A stretch of DNA of 64,000 nucleotides from Streptomyces nigra (GCF_003074055.1 NZ_CP029043.1:4332501-4396500); one strand, 5' to 3'. Counted from the stretch's first letter, positions 1 through 7,878 are shown. Numbers and translations are program-made. The notes: generated from the sequence alone by a model not told the origin.

Positions 1-666
1 GTCACCGTCGGCGAGTTCGGGCCGGCTCCCGTGATGCCCGCCCCGGTGCCCGCACCTCGGGACGCGGTGCCCGACGCCTCCACCGAGGCGTCCCCGCCCG
101 GCCCACCGGGGGTGACCGTCACCGCGCGCGGGCGCAGGGTCAGCTGCACGGTGACGCTGGCCGTGGCCGGTGCGCTCGCGGCGGTCATGCTCGGCTCCGT
201 GGTCGTCCTCGACGGGCTGCCCGGCCGGGGCTCCGACGACCGGGACTCGAGCGCGGGCTCCGACGCCCCCTCGTCCCAGGCGCCGGGCGGCAAGGCGCAG
301 AGCGCCGTCCCCGCCCGCTACCTCGGCACCTGGGAGGGGAAGGCCACGGCTGTGGGCGGCACCCTGCCCGCCGGCACCTTCCGGCTCACCGTCCACAACG
401 CCGAGGTCGGCGGGGAACTGGGCCGGCTGCGCCAGACCGATCTGCTCGGCGGCGTCTGCGACGACGTCCTCACCCTGAAGGAGGTGACGGCGAAACAGCT
501 CGTCGTCACCTCCGTGGGCGCGAAGGGCAACCACGCCGGCTGCAACCCCGAGCCGCACACCGTCCGCATCACCCCGGAGGGCGACGACCTGGTGTACCGC
601 TCGGAGAGCTCGGCGGAGGGCGAGCCCGAGGCCCGGCTGTCGAAGACCGGCGGGGGGAGCGGCTGA
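1..666 (+). CDS. C-terminal part of a membrane-anchored protein, probably a Ser/Thr protein kinase extracellular domain (5' end outside window)
   Basis: The frame is open from the first base, so the 5' end lies outside the window. What is visible is a Pro/Ala-rich stretch, one hydrophobic segment (about 25 residues starting at VSCTVTLAVAGALAAVML), a Ser/Asp/Gly linker, then a soluble domain beginning AVPARYLGTWEGKA with two Cys (in GGVCDD and HAGCNP). That order (linker, single membrane span, small beta-rich outer domain opening with GTWxG) is one I associate with the extracellular end of some Streptomyces Ser/Thr kinases. No kinase motif is in view, so the kinase label is inference. The stop overlaps the next gene by one base, so the two are probably cotranscribed. 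Confidence 0.6.
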   Translation, partial: VTVGEFGPAPVMPAPVPAPRDAVPDASTEASPPGPPGVTVTARGRRVSCTVTLAVAGALAAVMLGSVVVLDGLPGRGSDDRDSSAGSDAPSSQAPGGKAQSAVPARYLGTWEGKATAVGGTLPAGTFRLTVHNAEVGGELGRLRQTDLLGGVCDDVLTLKEVTAKQLVVTSVGAKGNHAGCNPEPHTVRITPEGDDLVYRSESSAEGEPEARLSKTGGGSG

Positions 667-1403
667 TGGAGGTGAGCACCCCGCTCGTCGTCGCGGTGGC
701 CGCCCTGTGGGGAGCGCTCGCGGGGGCCCTGCTGCCCCGCGCCGCGTACCGGTTCGCCGCACCCGACGAGGAGCCGTGGCGGGCGCACTGCCCCGGCGGG
801 CACCCGGTCGCGGGATGGCTCGGCCCGGCCGGCTGTCGCACGTGCGGGCCCCGTGCCCCGTACGGTCCGGGCGCCACCGCGCCCGTCCTCGTCACCGCCG
901 TCGTCTGCGCCGCCCTCGCCGCCGCCACCGGCACCCGGCCCGAGCTCGGCGCCTGGCTGCTGCTGGCACCCTGCGGAGTGCTGCTCACCCTCGTCGACCT
1001 GAGGGTGCGCCGGCTCCCCGACCCGCTGACCCTCTCCCTCGCGGGCGGCGCGCTCGCCCTGCTGGGCCTGGTCGCCGCGGTCCCCGAGCACGCCGGGCAC
1101 TGGCCGACCGCCGTGGCCGCGTCCCTCGCGCTCGGCGCCTTCTACTACGGCCTGCATCTGCTCAACCCCGACGGCATGGGCTTCGGCGACGTGAAACTGG
1201 CGCTCGGCGCCGGCGCGGTCCTCGGCTGGTACGGCTGGCCGACGGTCATGCTCGGCACCTTCGCCGGGTTCCTGTCCGGAGCGCTGTACGGCTGGGGCCT
1301 GGTCGCCCTGCGCCGGGCCGACCGCACCTCGGCGATCCCCTTCGGCCCGTTCCTCCTCGGCGGGGCGCTGACAGGGGTGCTGATCGGGGCGTACGCGGCC
1401 TGA
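666..1403 (+). CDS. Prepilin peptidase, A24 family
   Basis: This is a polytopic membrane protein of 245 residues. The two A24 aspartates are present: Asp111 in the VDLRVRRLP motif and Asp175 in GMGFGDVKLA. Such enzymes cleave, and often N-methylate, class III signal peptides of type IV pilins. The N-terminal cytoplasmic zinc region is degraded: only Cys42, Cys57 and Cys60 (with His41 and His46) remain of the usual paired CxxC motifs. Overall length is near the family norm. The start overlaps the preceding stop as TGATG, and no better start is seen. No pilin or pilus assembly gene lies in the window, so its substrate is unknown. The gene ends 122 bases before mqnC. Confidence 0.85.
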   Translation: MEVSTPLVVAVAALWGALAGALLPRAAYRFAAPDEEPWRAHCPGGHPVAGWLGPAGCRTCGPRAPYGPGATAPVLVTAVVCAALAAATGTRPELGAWLLLAPCGVLLTLVDLRVRRLPDPLTLSLAGGALALLGLVAAVPEHAGHWPTAVAASLALGAFYYGLHLLNPDGMGFGDVKLALGAGAVLGWYGWPTVMLGTFAGFLSGALYGWGLVALRRADRTSAIPFGPFLLGGALTGVLIGAYAA

Positions 1404-1411
1404 CGTCGGCC

Positions 1412-1434
1412 GTGTCAGGCCCCTGGCGTACGCT
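1412..1434 (+). promoter_or_regulatory. Candidate promoter for mqnC, resembling a RecA-NDp element
   Basis: In the 122-base gap before mqnC, GTGTCAGGC (1412-1420) is followed after exactly 8 bases by TACGCT (1429-1434). The TAnnnT -10 form and the 8-base spacing fit the actinobacterial damage-type promoter TTGTCRGTG-N8-TAnnnT. Three of nine bases in the upstream block differ, so it may instead be an ordinary -10 element. Confidence 0.35.
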
Positions 1435-1525
1435 GGTCCGGTCTGCCCGCCCGTCTCCCACCACCACCCTTATACAGAGCGCTGCGCGCAAGCCTCCTGA
1501 CTCCTTGACGAAAGGGACGCCCCCG

Positions 1526-2725
1526 GTGACCGAGAAGGCCGACCTTCAGTCCGTCCTCGACCGTGCCGCAGCGGGCGGGCGGATCACCCCGGAAGAGGCG
1601 CTCGACCTCTACCGCGATGCCCCGCTCCACGCGCTCGGCTCCGCCGCCGACGCCGTACGCCGCCGCCGCTACGCGGGCACCGAGCACATCGCGACGTACA
1701 TCATCGAGCGGAACATCAACTACACGAACGTCTGCGTGACGGCGTGCAAGTTCTGCGCCTTCTACGCTCCGCCGAAGGACACGGCCAAGGGCTGGACCCG
1801 CGACCTCGACGACATCCTGCGCCGCTGCGCGGAGACCGTCGAACTCGGCGGCACCCAGATCATGTTCCAGGGCGGCCATCACCCGGACTACGGCGTCGAG
1901 TACTACGAGAAGCACTTCGCGGCCATCAAGAAGGAGTTCCCGCAGCTCGTCATCCACAGCCTGGGGGCGAGCGAGGTCGAGCACATGGCCCGGATCTCCA
2001 AGGTCGGCGTCGAGGAGGCCATCCAGCGCATCCACGCCGCCGGCCTCGACTCCTTCGCGGGCGCCGGCGCCGAGCTGCTGCCCGAGCGCCCCCGCAAGGC
2101 CATCGCCCCGCTGAAGGAGTCCGGCGAGCGCTGGCTGGAGATCATGGAGACCGCCCACAACCTGGGCGTGGAGTCCACCTCCACCATGCTGATGGGCACC
2201 GGCGAGACCAACGCCGAGCGGATCGAGCACCTGCGGATGATCCGTGACGTGCAGGACCGCACGGGCGGCTTCCGCGCGTTCATCCCGTACCTGTACCAGC
2301 CGATGAACAACCACCTGAAGGGCCGGACGCAGGCCACGATCTTCGAGTACCTGCGGATGATCGCGATCTCCCGGCTCTTCATGGACAACATCGCCCACAT
2401 CCAGGGCTCCTGGCTGACCACCGGCCAGGACGCGGGCCAGCTGACGCTGCACTACGGCGCCGACGACCTCGGCTCGGTCATGCTGGAGGAGAACGTCGTC
2501 TCGGCGGCCGGTGCCAGGCACCGCTCCAACCTCCAGGAGATGATCGACATGATCCGTTCCGCGGGGCGGGTCCCGGCCCAGCGCTCGACGACGTACGAGC
2601 ACCTCGTCGTGCACGACGACCCGGCGAACGACCCCGTCGACAGCCGTGTCATGTCCCACATCTCCTCGACGGCCATCGAGGGCGGCACGGCCCACCCCGA
2701 GCTGAAGATCCTCGCCTCCAACTGA
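1526..2725 (+). CDS. mqnC: Cyclic dehypoxanthine futalosine synthase (radical SAM), MqnC
   Basis: MqnC converts dehypoxanthine futalosine to its cyclic form, the carbon-skeleton-forming step of the futalosine route to menaquinone. The 399-residue protein has the radical SAM cluster motif CVTACKFC (Cys70, Cys74, Cys77), and the following CAFYAPPKD and GGHHPDYG stretches are characteristic of MqnC and MqnE; overall it reads as MqnC (dehypoxanthinyl futalosine cyclase). The GTG start at 1526 follows GAAAGGGA at a good distance and gives the normal length; reading further upstream in this frame gives only Arg/Pro-rich shadow sequence. menG and the MenJ-like reductase nearby support a quinone cluster. 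The other futalosine genes (mqnA, B, D, E) are not in this window. Confidence 0.95.
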   Translation: MTEKADLQSVLDRAAAGGRITPEEALDLYRDAPLHALGSAADAVRRRRYAGTEHIATYIIERNINYTNVCVTACKFCAFYAPPKDTAKGWTRDLDDILRRCAETVELGGTQIMFQGGHHPDYGVEYYEKHFAAIKKEFPQLVIHSLGASEVEHMARISKVGVEEAIQRIHAAGLDSFAGAGAELLPERPRKAIAPLKESGERWLEIMETAHNLGVESTSTMLMGTGETNAERIEHLRMIRDVQDRTGGFRAFIPYLYQPMNNHLKGRTQATIFEYLRMIAISRLFMDNIAHIQGSWLTTGQDAGQLTLHYGADDLGSVMLEENVVSAAGARHRSNLQEMIDMIRSAGRVPAQRSTTYEHLVVHDDPANDPVDSRVMSHISSTAIEGGTAHPELKILASN

Positions 2726-2731
2726 CGTCCC

Positions 2732-3331
2732 GTGCTGACCCTTCACGTCGCCGACGCCACGCCCGAGAGCGCCGTCCTGGTCGACGGCGCGCACCTCGCC
2801 GCCGTCGGCCCGTACGACGAACTGGCCGCCGCCCACCCGGACGCCCGGCTGCGGAAGTGGCCCGGCATCCTGACACCCGGACTGCTCAACCCGTACGGCC
2901 CCGAACTGCTGGAGCAGGCGTACCACCCCGACCCGCGCGAGGCGGACCGGCTCGGCACCGAGCCGATCTTCGGCGAGCGCGCACGGGACCTCCTCGGCGG
3001 AGGACCGTCCGTGCGGGGAGCCAGCGCACGCCGAGGGGTCCAGCGCCTGCTGGCGCACGGCACGGTCGCGGTCGCCGGTGAACTGCGCGGCCGGGAGGCC
3101 CTGGACGCGGTCCGCAGGGCCGGGCTCGCCCTGGCGGGACGCCCTGCCGTACTGCCCGGCCCTCCGGCGCTCTCCCCGGTGCCGCTCGTCCTGCTGCCGG
3201 GCCTCGCTTCCGGGCAGCCCGCGCGGTTCGCGGTGTTCGACGTGCCCGACCGCGCGGCCCTCGTCCGGGAGGGCGCGTCCACCTGCGTGGCCACCGTCGT
3301 GGCCGGCCGCCTGGTGCACCGCCGGCGCTGA
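2732..3331 (+). CDS. Truncated amidohydrolase-fold protein (imidazolonepropionase/aminodeoxyfutalosine deaminase-like composite domain)
   Basis: This 199-residue protein begins 7 bases after the mqnC stop, so it is almost certainly cotranscribed. Its N-terminus (ESAVLVDGAHLAAVGPYDEL, then GILTPGLLN) and C-terminus (RFAVFDVPD..., then VVAGRLVHRR) match the small beta-sandwich that frames the barrel of amidohydrolases such as aminodeoxyfutalosine deaminase. Between them, where the barrel of about 300 residues should be, only about 120 residues remain. The metal-binding HxH that normally follows PGLVN is absent; the sequence there is NPYGPELLE. It is therefore unlikely to be a working metal-dependent deaminase. 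It could be a binding or regulatory relic in the menaquinone pathway. The reading frame is clean, which argues against a decaying pseudogene. Confidence 0.8.
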   Translation: MLTLHVADATPESAVLVDGAHLAAVGPYDELAAAHPDARLRKWPGILTPGLLNPYGPELLEQAYHPDPREADRLGTEPIFGERARDLLGGGPSVRGASARRGVQRLLAHGTVAVAGELRGREALDAVRRAGLALAGRPAVLPGPPALSPVPLVLLPGLASGQPARFAVFDVPDRAALVREGASTCVATVVAGRLVHRRR

Positions 3332-3392
3332 CCGCCCTGCCGACCGGGAAGCCGCTGGGGGCGGGCCGGGGAGCGGCTGCAAGAATGGGCCC

Positions 3393-4088
3393 GTGACGCG
3401 CGCATCCCTGGACAAGCAGCCGCATGAAGTCGCCTCGATGTTCGACGGCGTCGCGGAACGGTACGACCTGACCAACGACGTGCTCTCCCTCGGGCAGGAC
3501 CGGCGCTGGCGCAAGGAGGTCGCGAAGGCGGTCGACGCGCGCCCCGCGCAGAAGGTCCTGGACCTGGCGGCCGGCACCGGCACGTCGTCCCTGCCCTTCG
3601 CCCGCACCGGCGCCTACGTCGTGCCCTGCGACTTCTCCCAGGGCATGCTCCGGGTCGGCAAGCGGAACAACACCTGGCTGCCGTACACGGCGGGCGACGC
3701 GACCCGACTGCCGTTCCGGGACGACACGTTCGACGCCGTGACGATCTCCTTCGGGCTGCGCAACGTCCAGGACTTCGACACCGCGCTGCGCGAGATGTAC
3801 CGGGTGACCCGGCCCGGCGGACGCGTCGTGATCTGCGAGTTCTCGCACCCGACATGGGCGCCCTTCCGCACCGTCTACACCGAGTACCTGATGCGCGCGC
3901 TGCCGCCGGTCGCCCGCGCGGTGTCCTCCAACCCGGACGCGTACGTCTACCTCGCCGAGTCCATCCGCGCCTGGCCCGACCAGCCGGCCCTCGCCGAGCG
4001 GCTGCGCGAGGCGGGCTGGTCGAAGGTGGCCTGGCGGAATCTGACGGGCGGGGTCGTCACCCTGCACCGCGGGTTCAAGCAGAGCTGA
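3393..4088 (+). CDS. menG: Demethylmenaquinone methyltransferase
   Basis: MenG (UbiE family) transfers a methyl group from S-adenosylmethionine to demethylmenaquinone, the last ring modification of menaquinone. The 231-residue protein starts with the family N-terminus (KQPHEVASMFDGVAERYDL), then motif I VLDLAAGTGTSS at residues 55-66, an acidic CDFSQGML segment, and the UbiE signature SFGLRNVQDFDTALREMYRV. The GTG at 3393 is chosen because translation upstream of it is non-homologous; its ribosome site is weak. It follows the amidohydrolase-like gene by 61 bases. The 3' end overlaps the converging PASTA gene by 14 bases. Confidence 0.95.
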   Translation: MTRASLDKQPHEVASMFDGVAERYDLTNDVLSLGQDRRWRKEVAKAVDARPAQKVLDLAAGTGTSSLPFARTGAYVVPCDFSQGMLRVGKRNNTWLPYTAGDATRLPFRDDTFDAVTISFGLRNVQDFDTALREMYRVTRPGGRVVICEFSHPTWAPFRTVYTEYLMRALPPVARAVSSNPDAYVYLAESIRAWPDQPALAERLREAGWSKVAWRNLTGGVVTLHRGFKQS

Positions 4089-4413
4089 CCAACGGGTAGG
4101 GGTCGCCGGGCTCGTCGAGCGCGCGGGGCCTGCCGCCCGACGGCGGGCGCGGTACGCGGGGCTCGCGCACACCTCCGCCGCCCTCGCCCTCGCCGAAGTC
4201 GAACCAGATGGCGACCGTCGAGTCCCGGGGCACCGGAGTGCCGGGCTGGGGGTACTGACGGACGACGTAGTCGACGACGACCAGGGAGAAGTCCGGCCGG
4301 TCGGGTGCGATGAGGGACAGACCCCGGGACTTGGCCGCCTCGCGCGCGTCCATGGCCATCAGCCCGACGAGTCGCGGGACCCGCACCTCGGGTGTCGTGG
4401 GTGTTGTGTGCAC
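4075..4413 (-). CDS. Small PASTA-domain protein
   Basis: This is a soluble protein of about 112 residues with one PASTA-type domain: VRVPRLVGLMAMDAREAAKS, then SRGLSLI, and YVVRQYPQPGTPVPRDSTVAIWF. PASTA domains usually bind peptidoglycan or beta-lactams and are found on cell-wall kinases and penicillin-binding proteins. No signal peptide or membrane span is visible here, so the site of action is unclear. The C-terminal third is Gly/Pro/Arg-rich and disordered. GTG at 4413 is preferred over GTG at 4422 because a GGGGG run sits 8 bases before it. It converges on menG with a short overlap. Confidence 0.75.
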   Translation of the reverse strand: MHTTPTTPEVRVPRLVGLMAMDAREAAKSRGLSLIAPDRPDFSLVVVDYVVRQYPQPGTPVPRDSTVAIWFDFGEGEGGGGVREPRVPRPPSGGRPRALDEPGDPYPLVSSA

Positions 4414-4492
4414 AGATGTCACCCCCAGCGGTATCTGCAGGGTAACCGCCCGGGGGTGCCGTCCGGAAGCTTCAAGTATCTTTCTGTGACAG

Positions 4493-5023
4493 TCAGTTAC
4501 TCTGCGTGTCCGACGAAGGGGCGAGATCGAGCCGGTAGCAGTGCCCCCGGCGCTCGTCCGGCGTGCTGAACACCTCGGCCAGCTCCATCCCCAGCCGCCG
4601 TGTCACCGCTATCGACCGCTCGTTGCGCGCGTCCACCATCGCGACGACGCCCGGCACCCCGGCCGCCCGCACCCGCTCCAGCGTCTGCCGCGCGGCGGCC
4701 GTGACGTATCCCTTGCCCCAGTGCTCGCGGGCCAGCCGCCAGCCGATCTCGATCTCCCCGGTGGGGCCCCACTCCCGCTCCCAGGGCTGGGCGCCGGTGA
4801 AGCCGATGACGCGCTCGTCCTCGTCGAGCATCGTCCACAGGCAGAATCCGCGCTCGGCGTCGTGCCGGCGCTGACGGGCGGTGAGCTCCTCGTAGGCGGA
4901 GAGTTCGGCGGCCCGGCCGCCGTGGAACTCCATGACGTCGGGGTGGGCGAAGGCCCGGTGCCAGGCCACCGCGTCCTCGTCGGTGGGCACACGCAGCCGT
5001 ACTACGGGCAGAGCTCGGTTCAC
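4493..5023 (-). CDS. GNAT-family N-acetyltransferase (RimJ/RimL-like)
   Basis: The protein of about 176 residues matches acetyltransferases that accept acetyl-CoA: EIEIGWRLAREHWGKGYVTAAA carries the Q/R-x-x-G-x-G/A-like loop, followed by VDARNERSIAVTRRLGM, the usual helix near the end of the fold. The N-terminal part (LRVPTDEDAVAWHRAFAHPDVMEF) is the typical RimJ/RimL opening. The substrate is unknown. GTG at 5023 is preferred over the upstream TTG at 5050, since it is preceded by AAGGGCTG and starts just before the conserved region. It is divergent from the MenJ-like reductase. Confidence 0.85.
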   Translation of the reverse strand: MNRALPVVRLRVPTDEDAVAWHRAFAHPDVMEFHGGRAAELSAYEELTARQRRHDAERGFCLWTMLDEDERVIGFTGAQPWEREWGPTGEIEIGWRLAREHWGKGYVTAAARQTLERVRAAGVPGVVAMVDARNERSIAVTRRLGMELAEVFSTPDERRGHCYRLDLAPSSDTQSN

Positions 5024-5060
5024 AGGGCAGCCCTTCAGCCGGGTGATCAATTCTGCTGCA

Positions 5061-5071
5061 TAGACTGCCCA
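5061..5071 (+). promoter_or_regulatory. Candidate -10 element TAGACT before the MenJ-like reductase
   Basis: TAGACT at 5061-5066 is a good Streptomyces -10. It ends 5 bases before an in-frame ATG at 5071, so transcription from it could give a leaderless message starting at that ATG. No clear -35 is seen. Confidence 0.45.
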
Positions 5072-5121
5072 TGTCCAGTGCCCGTCGGCACGCAGATTCC
5101 GAACCTTGGGGAGTTCCCGCC

Positions 5122-6405
5122 GTGACCGAGCCCCTCTCCGAAAACACCGCCGATGTCATCGTCGTCGGAGCGGGCCCAGCCGGCTCCACCACCGCGTACC
5201 ACCTCGCCAGGGCCGGACTCGACGTACTGCTCCTGGAGAAGACCGAGTTCCCGCGGGAGAAGGTCTGCGGCGACGGACTGACCCCGCGCGCCACCAAGCA
5301 GCTCGTCGCCATGGGGATCGACATCTCCGAGGAGGCCGGCTGGCTGCGCAACAAGGGCCTGCGGATCATCGGCGGCGGTGTGCGCCTCCAGCTGGACTGG
5401 CCGGATCTCGCCTCCTTCCCCGACTACGGACTCGTGCGCAAGCGCGACGACTTCGACGAGCAGCTCGCCCGGCAGGCCCAGAAGGCGGGCGCCCGGCTCT
5501 ACGAGCGCTGCAACGTCGGCGCCCCGATCCTCGACGACCGCACCGGCCGGATCATCGGCGTGCACGCCAAGCTCGGCGAGGAGAAGCGCGAGGTCACCTT
5601 CCACGCGCCCCTCGTGGTCGCCGCCGACGGCAACTCCACGCGGCTGTCCCTGGCGATGGGCCTGCACCGGCGCGAGGACCGCCCGATGGGCGTCGCCGTG
5701 CGGACGTACTTCGAGAGCCCCCGCCACGACGACGACTACCTGGAGTCCTGGCTGGAACTGTGGGACCGCCGGGGCCCCGAGGATCGGCTGCTGCCCGGCT
5801 ACGGCTGGATCTTCGGCATGGGCGACGGCACGTCCAACGTCGGACTCGGCGTGCTCAACACCTCCGACTCCTTCAAGGAGCTCGACTGGCGCGAGGTCCT
5901 GAAGGCGTGGTGCGCCTCGATGCCGGAGGACTGGGGCTACACCCCGGAGAACATGACGGGCCCGATCCGCGGCGCCGCCCTGCCCATGGCCTTCAACCGC
6001 CAGCCGCACTACACCAAGGGCCTGCTGCTCGTCGGCGACGCCGGCGGACTGGTGAACCCCTTCAACGGCGAGGGCATCGCCTACGCCATGGAGTCCGGGC
6101 AGATCGCCGCCGAGGTCATCGTCCAGGCACACGCCCGCTCGACCCCCGCGGGCCGGGAGATGGCCCTCCAGCGCTACCCGCGCGTCCTGAAGGACACCTA
6201 CGGCGGCTACTACACGCTGGGCCGCGCCTTCGTGAAGCTCATCGGCAACCCGAAGGTCATGAAGATCGCCACGCAGCGCGGTCTGACCCACCCGATGCTG
6301 ATGAAGTTCACGCTGAAGCTCCTCGCGAACCTCACCGACCCGACCGGCGGCGACGCGATGGACCGCATCATCAACGGCCTGAGCAAGGTGGCCCCGAAGG
6401 CCTGA
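5122..6405 (+). CDS. Geranylgeranyl reductase family flavoprotein, probable menaquinone side-chain reductase (MenJ-like)
   Basis: This FAD-dependent reductase saturates isoprenoid double bonds. In actinobacteria with hydrogenated menaquinones a relative, MenJ, acts on the quinone tail. The sequence shows the N-terminal dinucleotide fold VIVVGAGPAGSTTAYHLARA, KVCGDGLTPRA, the substrate-side motif LLPGYGWIFGMGDGTSNVGLG, and the FAD motif GDAGGLVNPFNGEGI. GTG at 5122 follows TGGGGAG and gives 427 residues. An in-frame ATG at 5071, directly after a TAGACT box, would add 17 residues and cannot be excluded. mqnC and menG lie upstream and a polyprenyl synthase about 25 kb downstream, which fits a role in making MK-9(Hx). 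Substrate assignment is inference. Confidence 0.88.
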   Translation: MTEPLSENTADVIVVGAGPAGSTTAYHLARAGLDVLLLEKTEFPREKVCGDGLTPRATKQLVAMGIDISEEAGWLRNKGLRIIGGGVRLQLDWPDLASFPDYGLVRKRDDFDEQLARQAQKAGARLYERCNVGAPILDDRTGRIIGVHAKLGEEKREVTFHAPLVVAADGNSTRLSLAMGLHRREDRPMGVAVRTYFESPRHDDDYLESWLELWDRRGPEDRLLPGYGWIFGMGDGTSNVGLGVLNTSDSFKELDWREVLKAWCASMPEDWGYTPENMTGPIRGAALPMAFNRQPHYTKGLLLVGDAGGLVNPFNGEGIAYAMESGQIAAEVIVQAHARSTPAGREMALQRYPRVLKDTYGGYYTLGRAFVKLIGNPKVMKIATQRGLTHPMLMKFTLKLLANLTDPTGGDAMDRIINGLSKVAPKA

Positions 6406-6435
6406 TGGGTTCGGCCCGGAGGAACTCCGGGCACG

Positions 6436-6474
6436 CGTGAGGGCCGCTGCCCCCGAGCGGCTGCGGCCCTCACG
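6436..6474. terminator. Bidirectional hairpin terminator
   Basis: A perfect 12-base stem CGTGAGGGCCGC (6436-6447) pairs with 6463-6474 around a 15-base loop. It lies between the convergent MenJ-like gene and the NlpC/P60 gene and can serve both. Confidence 0.8.
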
Positions 6475-6488
6475 TCGATCTGTACGGC

Positions 6489-7280
6489 TCAGAGCACGCG
6501 GACCGCGCCCGACGCCGGGTAACCCGACAGGTCCTGGATGACGACGCCCTTGGAGGGGTTGGCCGCGTCCAGGTACTGGCCGTTACCGATGTAGACGCCC
6601 ACATGGTAGGCGGAGCCCTTGCCACCCCAGTAGAGGATGTCGCCGACCTGCACCTGCGAGAGCGGGATGTCGGTGCCGGCCATCGACTGGTCCTGGGAGA
6701 CCCGCGGCAGGTCGACGCCGACCTGCTTGAAGGCGGCCTGCACCAGGCTGGAGCAGTCCCACGCGTTGGGGCCGGTGGCACCCATGACGTACGCGTCGCC
6801 GACCTGGGCCTTGAGGAACGAGATGACCGTCGCGACGCTGCCGCTCGCCGGGGCGGAGACGCTCGCGGAGGCGGACAGGGTGGCCCGCTCGGTGCTGCGG
6901 GACGCGGCGGCCTCTGCGGCGGCCTTACGGGCCTCCTCGGCCTTCTTCTTCGCCTCGGCCTTCTTCTTGGCCTGCGCGAGGTCCTTCTTGGCCTCCTCGG
7001 CCGCTGCGGCGGCGGCCGCGTCACGCTCGGCCTCGAGCTCGTAGTTGGCCGCCGCCAGCTGCGTGGCGTCGGCGGACTGGGCGAGCTGGTCCGCCAGGTC
7101 ACCCGACAGGGTGGGCAGTTCGATGGTCTGCGTGACCGGCTCGGCGGCGTTCGCCGTGGCCGCAGCACCAGCCGCTGCCATGCTGAGGACGCCACCGGCA
7201 ACTCCGGCGCGCATCGCGATCGTCGTCGACGCGGTGCGGCGGGGCTTCCGGTGGCTGCGTATGTGAGCGGTGTGGGACAT
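6489..7280 (-). CDS. Secreted NlpC/P60 (C40) cell-wall peptidase
   Basis: This enzyme should cut the peptide stems of peptidoglycan outside the cell. From ATG 7280 it has 263 residues: a basic start and a hydrophobic signal segment ending in ATANA-AEP, a strongly helical Ala/Lys/Glu coiled-coil region (DLAQAKKKAEAKKKAEEARK), an Ala/Ser linker, and a C-terminal NlpC/P60 domain. The catalytic Cys is in NAWDCSSLVQAAF and the His in SAYHVGVYIG. The ribosome site of ATG 7280 is poor. In-frame upstream starts (ATG 7310, GTG 7337) exist, with GGAGGAG lying about 18 bases before 7280, so the N-terminus is uncertain. The long gap behind it shows no ydaO-like riboswitch. Confidence 0.88.
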   Translation of the reverse strand: MSHTAHIRSHRKPRRTASTTIAMRAGVAGGVLSMAAAGAAATANAAEPVTQTIELPTLSGDLADQLAQSADATQLAAANYELEAERDAAAAAAAEEAKKDLAQAKKKAEAKKKAEEARKAAAEAAASRSTERATLSASASVSAPASGSVATVISFLKAQVGDAYVMGATGPNAWDCSSLVQAAFKQVGVDLPRVSQDQSMAGTDIPLSQVQVGDILYWGGKGSAYHVGVYIGNGQYLDAANPSKGVVIQDLSGYPASGAVRVL

Positions 7281-7419
7281 GGGTACAACCGGTATCAGGG
7301 GCTCCTCCATACCTTCAAGAAACGTGGGCTGCGCCACAGTTGTTCAACGGACGCCCCAAATTCCCGGCGGAGCGCCCTTTATTGACGCCGTAACGGACAT
7401 TGCGGACGCCTCTCATCCT

Positions 7420-7435
7420 GCCCGTGATCACGGGC
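7420..7435. repeat. Perfect 16-base palindrome with GTGATCAC core
   Basis: GCCCGTGATCACGGGC reads the same on both strands. It sits about 140 bases upstream of the NlpC/P60 start and could be a dimeric regulator site. The GTGATCAC core recurs at 7755-7762. Confidence 0.6.
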
Positions 7436-7781
7436 TTTCATCATTAAGTCCGAATTGCCCCGCGGCTACCACTGGTTGGGACCGGTGGCCAAGCCCGGTT
7501 CTACGGAGCCCCGACAGGTGTGGCGGAGGTCACGCAACGGTCACGGCCTCGTGTGCGTCCGGTGCCCGGATCGCGCCCCCCGGAGTTCGTGAACGCGTGC
7601 ACGCGTCCACATCGGTCCCCGTCGCTCCCTCTGATGTGTGAACGCGGTCCTCTATCAAGCCTTCCGGTCCAACTCCAATTTGCATGCAAGGGAAGCCTCT
7701 TGATATGGAGACGACCCCTCTGAGCTGGGGCGACGAGCGAAAATGTCACCTCTGGTGATCACTCGGACGCTTCACGTGCGA

Positions 7782-7866
7782 AGATCACCGCTCATCCGTG
7801 TTCATGATCGTTCGTCAGGTGGTGGAGATCACAAAGCTTGTGCAATACCCCGTGTCGCAGATCACA
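7782..7866 (+). promoter_or_regulatory. Three AGATCAC direct repeats upstream of nuoA
   Basis: AGATCAC[AC] occurs at 7782, 7826 and 7859. The spacings of 44 and 33 bases are multiples of 11, so the three sites would face the same side of the helix. They lie just upstream of the predicted nuoA -10, a position that suits an activator. The binding protein is unknown. Confidence 0.45.
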
Positions 7867-7878
7867 GACCGGCAGGCA

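Larger units (their letters stand above)
7281..7878. other. Long intergenic region upstream of both the NlpC/P60 gene and nuoA
   Basis: About 600 bases between divergent genes, without a convincing gene. Codon pattern is poor and AT content is higher than in the flanks. It holds a perfect 16-base palindrome at 7420-7435, a GTGATCAC palindrome at 7755-7762, and three AGATCAC direct repeats at 7782, 7826 and 7859. Several short open frames here look like chance. Confidence 0.6.
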
